From positions 14,566 through 29,579 of the forward strand of contig DEQS01000030.1 of assembly GCA_002360555.1 (NCBI GenBank): a DNA stretch of 15,014 nucleotides. Reading direction: 5' to 3'. Shown in pieces: positions 1-7,498 of the stretch; positions within the stretch are counted from its first letter, which is position 1; the number at the start of each line of letters is the position of its first letter. The stretch is from Chloracidobacterium sp. UBA3360. Its GTDB lineage: Bacteria; Acidobacteriota; Blastocatellia; Pyrinomonadales; Pyrinomonadaceae. The notes under the pieces are model-generated. The model was not told the origin of the DNA. It did not search any database and was given only the letters and a program-made list of their open reading frames with translations. The position numbers were made by a program, and so were the translations under genes.

Positions 1-402
1 GATCTCGACAGCGATCCGACAAAATTGATCGAGGTCGTTGAGATCGGAAAGCAGCTTTTGATGACACGCGGAGCATTGACGACGTTTTCGATCGCCAATG
101 ATGTCGCCAAGTATTTTGCGATTATCCCAGCAATGTTTGCCGCGACTTTTCCGGTGTTAAATGCCCTAAATATCATGGGCCTCAAAACGCCACAGTCGGC
201 AATTTTATCCGCTGTTATTTTTAATGCATTGGTAATTATCGCGTTGATCCCGCTCGCCCTGCGAGGGGTCAAATACCGACCGATTTCGGCATCGAGCCTT
301 TTGCAGCGAAATCTATTGATCTACGGACTCGGCGGCCTCGTCGCACCGTTCATAGGTATAAAGCTGATCGATATCATAATCACAGCGTTGGGATTAGCCT
401 AA
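1..402 (+). CDS. kdpB: KdpB, potassium-transporting P-type ATPase catalytic subunit, C-terminal fragment
   Basis: This is the 3' end of the gene for the ATP-hydrolysing, membrane-embedded subunit of the KdpABC high-affinity K+ pump. The frame is open from base 1, so the ATG at 25 is internal and not the true start. The visible 133 residues begin with the conserved stretch DLDSDPTKLIEVVEIGKQLL, followed by the KdpB signature around TTFSIANDVAKYFAIIPAMF. Several hydrophobic segments follow (roughly FPVLNALNI, AVIFNALVIIALIPLAL, LLIYGLGGLVAPFIGI), matching the last transmembrane helices of KdpB. The P-type phosphorylation and nucleotide-binding domains, and kdpA, lie upstream of the window. kdpC begins 8 bases after the stop, so the two are surely co-transcribed. 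Identification is by recognised family motifs. Confidence 0.96.
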   Translation, partial: DLDSDPTKLIEVVEIGKQLLMTRGALTTFSIANDVAKYFAIIPAMFAATFPVLNALNIMGLKTPQSAILSAVIFNALVIIALIPLALRGVKYRPISASSLLQRNLLIYGLGGLVAPFIGIKLIDIIITALGLA

Positions 403-410
403 AGAAATAT

Positions 411-968
411 ATGAAAGACTTATTTACATCCATATTAATGTTGGTCGTTTTGACCGTTGCTCTTGGCATTGTCTATCCGTTCGCGGTTTGGGGCGTCAGC
501 CAGCTCGCTTTCTCACATAAGGCGAACGGTTCGCTAATCGTCAGAGATGGGAATGTTGTCGGTTCGGAACTCATCGGCCAGACGTTTACATCACCCGGAT
601 ATTTTCACTCGCGGCCATCCGCTGCGGGCAATGGATACGATGCGGGGGGATCGAGCGGGTCTAATCTTGGGCCGACCAGTAAAAAACTGATCGACCGAAT
701 CGGTGTTGATGCCGAAACGATGCAGGCTGAAAATCCTAATGCGAAAGTTCCGGCTGATCTTGTGACAACAAGTGCGTCTGGCCTCGATCCGCATATCTCG
801 CCGGAGGCAGCAGAGTTTCAGATTGTTCGCGTCGCCAAAGAAAGAAATATGGCCGAAAGCGAAGTCCGGCAGATGGTTCAGAAATTTACCGAGGGCCGGC
901 AGCTTGGTTTTTTTGGCGAACCGCGCGTAAATGTGCTTATGTTAAACCTTGCCCTTGATAGGAAGTAG
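411..968 (+). CDS. kdpC: KdpC, potassium-transporting ATPase accessory subunit
   Basis: The 185-residue product matches the usual KdpC length. It has one N-terminal transmembrane helix (about residues 7-30, LFTSILMLVVLTVALGIVYP) and a periplasmic or extracytoplasmic remainder. KdpC hallmarks are present: GSELIGQTFTSPGYFHSRPS near residues 51-70, then a GYDAGGSSGSNLGPTS segment and DPHISPEAAEFQIVRVAKER. In the family, KdpC stabilises the KdpA-KdpB complex and raises its affinity for ATP and K+. It lies directly downstream of kdpB with an 8-base gap and 24 bases upstream of the short kdpD. The ribosome-binding site is weak (AAAGAA), which fits translation coupled to kdpB. Confidence 0.96.
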   Translation: MKDLFTSILMLVVLTVALGIVYPFAVWGVSQLAFSHKANGSLIVRDGNVVGSELIGQTFTSPGYFHSRPSAAGNGYDAGGSSGSNLGPTSKKLIDRIGVDAETMQAENPNAKVPADLVTTSASGLDPHISPEAAEFQIVRVAKERNMAESEVRQMVQKFTEGRQLGFFGEPRVNVLMLNLALDRK

Positions 969-992
969 TCTGAGGCGCAAAACGGGAAGTAT

Positions 993-2180
993 ATGTTCGT
1001 TGACACCGAAATAACAGAAATGCCAAACCGCGATGCAGCGGTACGGCCTTCGCCGGAGTCTCTTTTGCAGAAACTGCATGAGAATGAACGGGCAAAGCTG
1101 CGCGTTTATATCGGTGCGGCGGCAGGTGTCGGTAAAACATACCGAATGCTTGAGGATGCTCACCAACTGAAAGATCAGGGAATTGATGTCGTTATTGCGG
1201 TCGTTGAAACGCACGGCCGCGTCGAGACCGAAGAACAGATCAAAGATCTCGAGATCATTCCCCCTGCGAAGATAGAATATCGCGGCAACACGTTTGACGA
1301 AATGGACCTCGCTGCAGTCATTGCGAGGAAACCGGCGGTTGCGATCGTTGACGAGCTCGCACACACAAACATCGAAGGAGCAAAAAACGAAAAGCGTTAT
1401 CAAGACGTCAAAGAGCTGCTGGAGCATGGAATTTCGGTAATCACCGCCGTCAATATCCAACACATCGAATCTCTAAATGACGTTGTAACAACGACCACAG
1501 GAGTTCAGGTTCGCGAAACGGTGCCCGACTGCTTCTTTAAGAATGCGGACGAAGTGATCGATGTTGATATTTCGATCGACACTTTGCGGACGCGTCTGCG
1601 ACAGGGAAAGATCTACTCGGTCGAAAAGATCGAACAGGCACTAAATAATTTCTTTCGCAAAGGAAATCTCGCGACGCTACGCGAACTGGCTCTGCGTCAC
1701 GTCGCCCAACAGCAATCGATACAGGACACCGAATATCGCGAGCGTGAGGGACTCGATCACGCGGTGATCCCTGAAAAAGTAATGGTGTGTATGGCCTCGC
1801 GTGGAAGTGCAAAAAAGATATTGCGTACGGGAGCACGCATCGCGGGACGGTTTGCAAATGAGGACTGGGCGGCGGTTTATGTCGAGACGCCGGACGAAGA
1901 GATGGGCAGGATCACGCCCGAATCACACGCGTCACTTCAGGAAAACATAAAATTTGCGGAAACTCTCGGTGCAAAGGTGGTTTGTCTTAAGGCTCGTAAT
2001 GTCGCGGACGCTCTGCTCGGATACGCCCGCCATAACGGCATCACGCATGTCATCTTTGGCCAATCGGCCCGAACCCGCTGGGATATTTTCTGGCGCGGTT
2101 CGGTCATCAACCGGTTTCTCGCAGAGGTTCGCGACGCAGCGGTTCATGTAATACCTATCAACAAACGCGACGAAGAGTGA
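993..2180 (+). CDS. kdpD: Short KdpD: N-terminal sensor and USP domains only, no histidine kinase
   Basis: The protein has 395 residues, whereas full-length KdpD sensor kinases have about 900. Residues 33-240 form the KdpD N-terminal domain with a Walker A motif GAAAGVGKT (41-49) and a Walker-B-like VDELAHTN (119-126). Residues about 260-390 form a universal-stress-protein (USP)-like domain starting EKVMVCMASRGSAKK. The DUF4118 membrane segment, HisKA and ATPase domains are absent, and no kdpE follows. The stop codon at 2178-2180 is followed after 54 bases by cca, so there is no room for a frameshifted kinase. Kinase-less KdpD proteins encoded beside kdpABC are known from cyanobacteria and Deinococcus, so this is probably a natural form. 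It is likely cytoplasmic and may sense nucleotide or K+ state, but its partner is unknown. The ATG at 993 follows GGGAAG (984-989); ATG 1020 is an alternative. Confidence 0.9.
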   Translation: MFVDTEITEMPNRDAAVRPSPESLLQKLHENERAKLRVYIGAAAGVGKTYRMLEDAHQLKDQGIDVVIAVVETHGRVETEEQIKDLEIIPPAKIEYRGNTFDEMDLAAVIARKPAVAIVDELAHTNIEGAKNEKRYQDVKELLEHGISVITAVNIQHIESLNDVVTTTTGVQVRETVPDCFFKNADEVIDVDISIDTLRTRLRQGKIYSVEKIEQALNNFFRKGNLATLRELALRHVAQQQSIQDTEYREREGLDHAVIPEKVMVCMASRGSAKKILRTGARIAGRFANEDWAAVYVETPDEEMGRITPESHASLQENIKFAETLGAKVVCLKARNVADALLGYARHNGITHVIFGQSARTRWDIFWRGSVINRFLAEVRDAAVHVIPINKRDEE

Positions 2181-2234
2181 TCGATCGTCTTTTGATTCGC
2201 CATCGGTTCTATTGCACAATGGATTTTCTTTCCG

Positions 2235-3617
2235 ATGAGCGAAAAGCCAGAAAAAATCGTTAAGTTAGGTGAGACGGTCCGATCGAATGGCGGCAGGGCA
2301 ATGCTTGTTGGCGGGTGTGTCCGCGACGAGATAATGGGCATTGCCCATAAGGACTGGGATGTCGAGGTTTATGGCGTCGATCCGACTAAGCTGCGGGAAA
2401 TACTCGATCGCATCGATGACGTAAATGTTGTCGGCGAAGCATTTGCTGTGTACAAGATCGGTGATGATCTGGATGTTTCGATACCCCGACGCGAGCGGAA
2501 AGTATCCGGTGGGCATCGCGGGTTTGTCGTCGAAGGCGATCCGGGTATGTCGTTCGAAGAGGCGTGTTCGCGGCGTGATTTTACCGTCAATGCGATCCTC
2601 AAAGACATCCTGACCGGTGAGATCGTCGATCCGTTTGATGGGCAAGGTGACATTGGCCGTAAATTGCTGCGTATGGTCTCGCGAGAGACCTTTTCCGAAG
2701 ATAGTTTGCGAGTCCTGCGTGCGGCACAGTTTGCGGCGAGGTTTGAGTTTGATATTGAGCCGGAGACGATCGAGGTTTGCAGGGCGATCGATGTAACTGA
2801 TCTGCCTAAAGAGCGTATCTGGGGCGAATTTGAAAAGCTTCTGCTAAAACCCCAACGTCCTTCTATTGGGTTGAAATGGTTGTACGATCTCGAAGTAGTT
2901 GATCAGCTTTTCCCTGAGATGGCGTCGCTCGTCGGTGTGCCGCAGGAACCTGATTGGCATCCTGAGGGAGACGTCGATGTACATACGCTGATGGTTGTCG
3001 ATGAGGCTCGCAAGCTGATAGACGAACTCGATCACCCGCGACAAGTTGCCGTCATGCTCGGGGCATTGGCCCACGATTTTGGCAAGCCGCCAACGACTGA
3101 ATTCATTGACGGCAAGATCCGTTCACGCGGCCATGACGAAGCCGGTGTCGAACCAACGCTGACGTTTTTGGACACTCTTGGCATTCATACGTTGCAAGGC
3201 TTTGACGTTCGCGATCAGATCGTGCAGTTAGTCCGCTACCACCTAAAACCCGGCGAATATTACGGAGCGAAAACACCCGTAGGCGACGGAGCCTTTCGGC
3301 GGCTTGCAAGAAAGGTTGAGCCTGATCTGCTTTATCGCGTGGCAAAGGCCGACAGCCTTGGCCGTAATCCTGATTGGCTGCCAAAGGAAAAATGGTTCGA
3401 CTCAAAGGCTCAGGAATGGTTCATCGCCAAGGTTCGAGAACTGCAGGTTGAGAAAAAGGCACCTGATCCGATCTTGATGGGACGGCATTTGATCGAGCTC
3501 GGGTTAGCTCCTGGGCCGCAATTCAAACAGATTCTCGATGCGGTTTATGAGATGCAACTGGACGGCAAAATAAATGGCCTCGACGAAGCTATCGCCGAGG
3601 CCAAGGGCCATATTTAG
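2235..3617 (+). CDS. cca: tRNA nucleotidyltransferase (CCA-adding enzyme, class II) with HD domain
   Basis: The enzyme adds or repairs the 3' CCA end of tRNAs from CTP and ATP in the cytoplasm. The 460-residue sequence shows the class II head domain: LVGG (24-27), the metal-binding pair D40-W-D42, RRDF (113-116), and the nucleotide-template EDSLR motif (155-159) followed by VLRAAQFAARF. The bacterial poly(A) polymerase signature was not seen, which favours a CCA enzyme. A C-terminal HD phosphohydrolase-like domain is visible as H250 and H280-D281 (ALAHDFGKP), as in the multifunctional E. coli-type Cca; 2',3'-cyclic phosphodiesterase or phosphatase activity is possible but inferred. No clear Shine-Dalgarno precedes the start. 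The gene is tail-to-tail with rpoD, with 6 bases between stop codons. It could be CC-adding only, which cannot be settled by eye. Confidence 0.9.
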   Translation: MSEKPEKIVKLGETVRSNGGRAMLVGGCVRDEIMGIAHKDWDVEVYGVDPTKLREILDRIDDVNVVGEAFAVYKIGDDLDVSIPRRERKVSGGHRGFVVEGDPGMSFEEACSRRDFTVNAILKDILTGEIVDPFDGQGDIGRKLLRMVSRETFSEDSLRVLRAAQFAARFEFDIEPETIEVCRAIDVTDLPKERIWGEFEKLLLKPQRPSIGLKWLYDLEVVDQLFPEMASLVGVPQEPDWHPEGDVDVHTLMVVDEARKLIDELDHPRQVAVMLGALAHDFGKPPTTEFIDGKIRSRGHDEAGVEPTLTFLDTLGIHTLQGFDVRDQIVQLVRYHLKPGEYYGAKTPVGDGAFRRLARKVEPDLLYRVAKADSLGRNPDWLPKEKWFDSKAQEWFIAKVRELQVEKKAPDPILMGRHLIELGLAPGPQFKQILDAVYEMQLDGKINGLDEAIAEAKGHI

Positions 3618-3623
3618 CTGTAT

Positions 3624-5357
3624 TTAACTTTGCTTTCCTTCGAGAAAAGCTTTCAGCCGACGTGATCGAGACGGATGTCGGAGCTTTCTGAGGGCTTTAG
3701 CTTCGATCTGACGGATACGTTCGCGGGTGACGGCAAAATGCTGGCCGACCTCTTCAAGCGTGTGTTCCGAGCCTGTGTTGCCAAGGCCGAAACGCATCTT
3801 GATGACCTTTTCCTCACGCGGTGTAAGTGTTGCAAGAACCTCGTCGGTGATCTCACGCAGGTTCGAGAACGTCACGCTCTCGGCCGGATTTAATATCGAT
3901 TTGTCCTCGATAAAATCGCCGAGATGCGAATCTTCCTCTTCTCCGATGGGCGTCTCCAATGAGATCGGCTCTTGGGCAATTTTCAAGACCTTTCTCACTT
4001 TTGAGACCGGAATGTCCATCCGCTTTGCGATCTCTTCACTCGACGGTTCACGTCCGAGTTCTTGAACAAGCAGACGCGAAGTGCGGATGAGTTTGTTGAT
4101 CGTCTCGATCATGTGGACCGGGATGCGGATCGTGCGGGCCTGATCGGCGATGGCACGCGTGATCGCCTGGCGGATCCACCACGTCGCGTACGTCGAGAAT
4201 TTATATCCGCGACGCCACTCAAATTTATCGACGGCCTTCATCAAACCGATGTTGCCTTCTTGAATCAGATCGAGGAATTGCAGGCCGCGATTGGTGTACT
4301 TTTTAGCGATCGAAACGACCAATCGTAGGTTGGCCTCGACCAATTCGCGTTTGGCTTTATTGGTATCGACCTCGCCGGTGCTGATGGTCTGATACGAACG
4401 CTTGATCTCGATGGTCGGGAGATGGTATTTCTCCTCGATCTCGGCGAGAGCCGCACGAGCGTCGGCAATCTTAGCCGTAAGCTCTTTCTTTTCAGCGGTT
4501 GGCGGTTTCTTTTCGAGTTTTTCCTGAGCCTTTGCGATCGCACGCTCGGATTTGCGGATGTCCTCGACAACCTTACGGATCGCGGCGATCAGCACCTGAC
4601 GCGAGCGTTCGGTCAGGTTTAGATGCTTGATCTCCTGTGCGATCTCGAGCCGCAGACGGGCTGTTTTACGTTTGAGCGTAAGCAGCTTTTTCGATTTTTT
4701 GCCGTCGGCCTTGGCCTGTTCGGCGATGAGCTGGTTCCAGGTCTTGAGTGCGACGGCAAAATGCCCGCGGATGCTTTCCATCCCCTCGAGCGTCCAGCGC
4801 ATATACTCTTCAGCCTTGTCTTCCTCAAGCGAGATCTCGGCCTGTTCGCTAAAGACGACAGTCTCGCGAATGCTGGCCTTTCCGGCGATCAGGTCGTCGC
4901 AGATCTTGAGAAGACGCTCGACGGCTATTGGCGAACGCGAGATGGATTTGTGCGTTTTGATCTGGCCGCGCTCGATGCGTTTTGCGATGACGACCTCGCC
5001 CTCTCGGTTAAGCAGAGGCACGACTCCCATCTCACGCAAATAGAGCCGGACAGGATCGTTGGATTTGTCGAGAACACCGGCGGAAAGGTCGAGATCTAGA
5101 TCTTCTTCCTCTTCCTCGGCAGCCTCTTCCTCGTCGTCGAGGGCCATGCTGGAGGCGCGTTCGAGCAGCTGTGCGTCGGTCTCGGCAACCGAGACATTTG
5201 CGCCCTCGAGGCGTTCGAGAACGTCCTCGATCTCGTCCGCGTTCAACATGTTTTCAGGCAGCTCGCGATGGAGCTGGTCAAGGCTCAAGCCTTTCTTTCG
5301 GCGACCGAGAGCCACCAATCGGTCAACTAGGTCTTGTTTTTCGTCGTAATCAGGCAT
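3624..5357 (-). CDS. rpoD: RpoD, primary sigma-70 factor
   Basis: The 577-residue housekeeping sigma factor directs RNA polymerase to -35/-10 promoters. Visible parts in order: region 1.1 (residues about 1-65); a strongly acidic linker of D/E repeats (about 74-91); region 1.2 (NDPVRLYLREMGVVPLLNRE, about 101-120); a long Lys/Glu-rich non-conserved region (about 140-330); region 2 (LVEANLRLVVSIAKKYTNRG onward to the WWIRQAITRAIADQ melting and -10 recognition segment, about 340-412); region 3 (IPVHMIETINKL...); and region 4.2 with the -35 helix-turn-helix (TLEEVGQHFAVTRERIRQIE) near the C terminus. Length and the large 1.2-2 insert resemble RpoD of Proteobacteria rather than short SigA proteins. 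It lies downstream of dnaG, 123 bases away, as in macromolecular-synthesis operons. No good Shine-Dalgarno is seen. Confidence 0.98.
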   Translation of the reverse strand: MPDYDEKQDLVDRLVALGRRKKGLSLDQLHRELPENMLNADEIEDVLERLEGANVSVAETDAQLLERASSMALDDEEEAAEEEEEDLDLDLSAGVLDKSNDPVRLYLREMGVVPLLNREGEVVIAKRIERGQIKTHKSISRSPIAVERLLKICDDLIAGKASIRETVVFSEQAEISLEEDKAEEYMRWTLEGMESIRGHFAVALKTWNQLIAEQAKADGKKSKKLLTLKRKTARLRLEIAQEIKHLNLTERSRQVLIAAIRKVVEDIRKSERAIAKAQEKLEKKPPTAEKKELTAKIADARAALAEIEEKYHLPTIEIKRSYQTISTGEVDTNKAKRELVEANLRLVVSIAKKYTNRGLQFLDLIQEGNIGLMKAVDKFEWRRGYKFSTYATWWIRQAITRAIADQARTIRIPVHMIETINKLIRTSRLLVQELGREPSSEEIAKRMDIPVSKVRKVLKIAQEPISLETPIGEEEDSHLGDFIEDKSILNPAESVTFSNLREITDEVLATLTPREEKVIKMRFGLGNTGSEHTLEEVGQHFAVTRERIRQIEAKALRKLRHPSRSRRLKAFLEGKQS

Positions 5358-5392
5358 ATTCAGTGATAAGTGTTATTCGATTATGTATAGGT

Positions 5393-5430
5393 GTAAATCG
5401 TTGTTCGTAATATATTTATAAACGATTTAC
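5393..5430. promoter_or_regulatory. Perfect 10-bp inverted repeat upstream of rpoD (possible operator)
   Basis: GTAAATCGTT (5393-5402) and its exact reverse complement AACGATTTAC (5421-5430) are separated by an AT-rich 18-base spacer. The dyad lies in the 123-base dnaG-rpoD gap. It brackets the candidate -10 box (5409-5414) of an internal rpoD promoter, with one arm in the spacer between -35 and -10 and the other near the expected start site. This geometry suits a repressor operator. A factor-independent terminator is less likely because the stem is AT-rich and no T-run follows on either strand. The function is inferred from symmetry and position only. Confidence 0.5.
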
Positions 5431-5437
5431 GGCCCAA
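5409..5437 (-). promoter_or_regulatory. Candidate internal rpoD promoter
   Basis: On the minus strand, TTGGGC (5437-5432) is followed after 17 bases by TATATT (5414-5409). These match 3 of 6 and 5 of 6 bases of the sigma-70 consensus with the preferred spacing. The predicted start is near 5402, about 45 bases ahead of the rpoD ATG. An internal promoter in the dnaG-rpoD gap would let rpoD be expressed apart from dnaG, as in known macromolecular-synthesis operons. The call rests on pattern matching alone. Confidence 0.4.
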
Positions 5438-5480
5438 AAATGTTTCATTTCGGGGCGTCAAGTCTAAACCGAAAAGTATA

Positions 5481-7334
5481 TCACAATTCGACGATACGCT
5501 GCTGCAGATCGCGGCGGATTTTTTCGAGCTCGAGCTGTTCGTAGGTGAGCTGATTAAACCGCTCGGCGTCGCCGGATTGCTCGGCGAGCGTTGCCTCGCG
5601 GCTGATCTCCATGATGCGGTTGGCGATCGCCATATTTCGCAGGGCAAAAACGCAATTCTCGGCTTCGTGGAGCACGGTGTCCATCACGTCTTCTTTTGCC
5701 CGCCGCGGCGTGCCGGTCAGCAGGCTGTGGGCAAGATCGACGGCATCCTCGTCATCGCCGATGTGTTCGAGCAGGGTTTCCGGCGTGATCTCGCGTTTTG
5801 AGGCGTGGATGTCATTAAATGCCGCGAACAGCTCGGCGGTCGAGAGGTTTTCGTAATCGCTCGGCTCAAGCTGCGGCAATATCGCGTCGCGCAGATCGCG
5901 GTCGAAAACAAGCAGTTCGAGCAGCTGACGTTCGGCGATTGTGATCTTTGCGCGGGCGGCCCGCGAGACTTTTTGCGTTATGTTGGTCGCAGTGGAATTA
6001 TGAGCGGGACCGAGCGAAGACCACAGTTCGCGACGCAATCCGGCGTCCTCGATGTGAAAATAGGTCATCCCTTGGTCAAAGCTCTCGCGCTTTTGGATGT
6101 TGTTGCGGATCGCGGCGATGACGGGCAGAAAATCTTCGATCGCTTCGGCCTTTTGCTTGGCGTTGTTCATGTTGCGATCTTTGACCGCCGCCTCAAGGGC
6201 GAACCGCAGGAACGCCGTAGCTTTTCCGCGGGCCTCGTTATAGGCGTCAGTGCCATTTTCGCGGATAAAATCGTCGGGATCCTTGCCGTCGGGCAGCACG
6301 AGAACCTTGATGTCAAACTCTTGCGGCAGCAGATGCTCGATGGCACGGCGGGCCGCCTTGATACCCGCCGAGTCGCCGTCGTAATTGATGACCACCTTTT
6401 TCGCAAAACGCGAAAGCAACTTTGACTGCTCGGGCGTAAAGGCCGTGCCGAGGCTTGCGGCGACGTTTGTAATGCCAAACTGCGCGAGGGCGATGAGGTC
6501 GAGATAGCCCTCGACGAGGATGGCAAATTTCTTTTTGCGGATCTCGTCGCGAGCCTGGAACAGGCCGTAGAGATGCTCGCCTTTGGTGTAAGCAGGCGTC
6601 TCGGGCGAATTGAGATATTTAGGCTGATCGTCCGGGTCGAGCGAACGGGCCCCAAACGCCACCGGACGGCCGTTGACGTCCAGTACGGGGAACATTATCC
6701 GGCCGCGAAAACGATCGAAAGTCCTTTCTTTTTCTTCGTTTACAGACACAAGGCCGGACTGGATGATAAGCGTGTCGTCGGCACCAAAATCACGCAGAAC
6801 ACCGAGCAGGCCGTCCCAAGAATCAGGCGAATATCCGATGCGAAACTGTTGTTGTATCTCGGTCGAAATGCCGCGGGTCTCAAGATACTCTCTCGCTTGT
6901 TTTGCCTTTTTGCTTTTGCCTTGCAGCTCCGTTTCCCAGTATTCGAGGGCGACCTGATTTAGCTCGATGACCTGTTCGGCGATCTGTTTTTTCTCTTCGC
7001 GTTGTTTTTTGCCGCGTTCGTATGAGACATCATCGACCGGCTCGGGCAGCATCACGCCGCTGATCTCGGCGACACGCTTGACCGCCTCGGGGAAATTGAG
7101 CCCCTCCATTTCCATCAGAAAGTTATACGCCGTCCCACCTTTGCCGCAGCCAAAACACTTATAAAACCCCTTGCTCGGATTGACCGAAAACGAAGGCGTT
7201 TTTTCCTGATGAAACGGACAGCACGCCATCCAATTTTGCCCCTTTTTCTTCAGATCCTGAGCATACGGCTGTATTATCCGCACCAGATCGGCACGGTTTT
7301 TCAGATCGTCGATGAAATATTGGGGGTAGAGCAT
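5481..7334 (-). CDS. dnaG: DnaG, DNA primase
   Basis: The 617-residue protein synthesises RNA primers at the replication fork and interacts with the DnaB helicase. Domains in order: an N-terminal CHC2 zinc-binding domain with C39, H42, C60 and C63 (CPFH...KCFGCG); a catalytic RNA-polymerase core including RIMFPVLDVNGRPVAFGAR; the Toprim metal-binding site EGYLD near residue 273 and INYDGDSAGIKAARRA near 315; and a divergent helical C-terminal region (about 430-617) expected to bind DnaB. Length is normal for bacterial DnaG. The start is well supported because MLYPQYFIDDLKNRADLVRI aligns with the usual N terminus; AGAAGG lies three bases ahead of the ATG. rpoD follows on the same strand. rpsU, the usual first gene of this operon, is not upstream; a divergent secreted-protein gene is there instead. 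Confidence 0.97.
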   Translation of the reverse strand: MLYPQYFIDDLKNRADLVRIIQPYAQDLKKKGQNWMACCPFHQEKTPSFSVNPSKGFYKCFGCGKGGTAYNFLMEMEGLNFPEAVKRVAEISGVMLPEPVDDVSYERGKKQREEKKQIAEQVIELNQVALEYWETELQGKSKKAKQAREYLETRGISTEIQQQFRIGYSPDSWDGLLGVLRDFGADDTLIIQSGLVSVNEEKERTFDRFRGRIMFPVLDVNGRPVAFGARSLDPDDQPKYLNSPETPAYTKGEHLYGLFQARDEIRKKKFAILVEGYLDLIALAQFGITNVAASLGTAFTPEQSKLLSRFAKKVVINYDGDSAGIKAARRAIEHLLPQEFDIKVLVLPDGKDPDDFIRENGTDAYNEARGKATAFLRFALEAAVKDRNMNNAKQKAEAIEDFLPVIAAIRNNIQKRESFDQGMTYFHIEDAGLRRELWSSLGPAHNSTATNITQKVSRAARAKITIAERQLLELLVFDRDLRDAILPQLEPSDYENLSTAELFAAFNDIHASKREITPETLLEHIGDDEDAVDLAHSLLTGTPRRAKEDVMDTVLHEAENCVFALRNMAIANRIMEISREATLAEQSGDAERFNQLTYEQLELEKIRRDLQQRIVEL

Positions 7335-7433
7335 TTACCTTCTAGGTTGTTACCTGCGGTTTTTCGTTTCCTCTATTAAAGCATAAAACCGGCGAATCGC
7401 CCGTCGTAGCATGGCTGTATGACGGCAATTTCG

Positions 7434-7473
7434 TTGACACGCCAATCATCGGGTGCAATACTTTGACTACAAT
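7434..7473 (+). promoter_or_regulatory. Candidate promoter for the secreted repeat protein
   Basis: A perfect -35 hexamer TTGACA (7434-7439) is followed after 17 bases by AATACT (7457-7462), a 4-of-6 match to TATAAT. A better -10-like hexamer, TACAAT (7468-7473), lies 28 bases from TTGACA, so it would need another -35. Either would give a leader of about 20-30 bases before the ATG at 7499. The divergent dnaG promoter should lie in the same 164-base gap, but no convincing minus-strand pair was found. Confidence 0.4.
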
Positions 7474-7484
7474 ACCCCATTGCG

Positions 7485-7491
7485 TAAGGAG
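7485..7491 (+). promoter_or_regulatory. Strong Shine-Dalgarno of the secreted repeat protein
   Basis: TAAGGAG lies seven bases ahead of the ATG at 7499. It is the clearest ribosome-binding site in the window; most neighbouring genes have weak ones. It fixes the start codon and suggests efficient translation of this gene. Confidence 0.8.
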
Positions 7492-7498
7492 TTAGGCG

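Noticed and set aside
942..1463. A 173-codon minus-strand open frame overlapping kdpC and kdpD
   Set aside because: It is antisense to two recognised genes, with no domain or convincing ribosome-binding site.
2181..2234. Remains of a frameshifted KdpD kinase domain after the stop at 2180
   Set aside because: Only 54 bases separate the stop from cca, with no transmembrane or kinase-like coding in any frame.
3575..3603. An 8-bp stem (TGGCCTCG/CGAGGCCA) at the 3' end of cca as a terminator
   Set aside because: It lies inside the coding sequence, has a 13-base loop and is not followed by a T-run on either strand.
5805..6425. A 206-codon plus-strand open frame under dnaG
   Set aside because: It is antisense to conserved dnaG sequence, and its composition is a by-product of the GC-rich codons of that gene.
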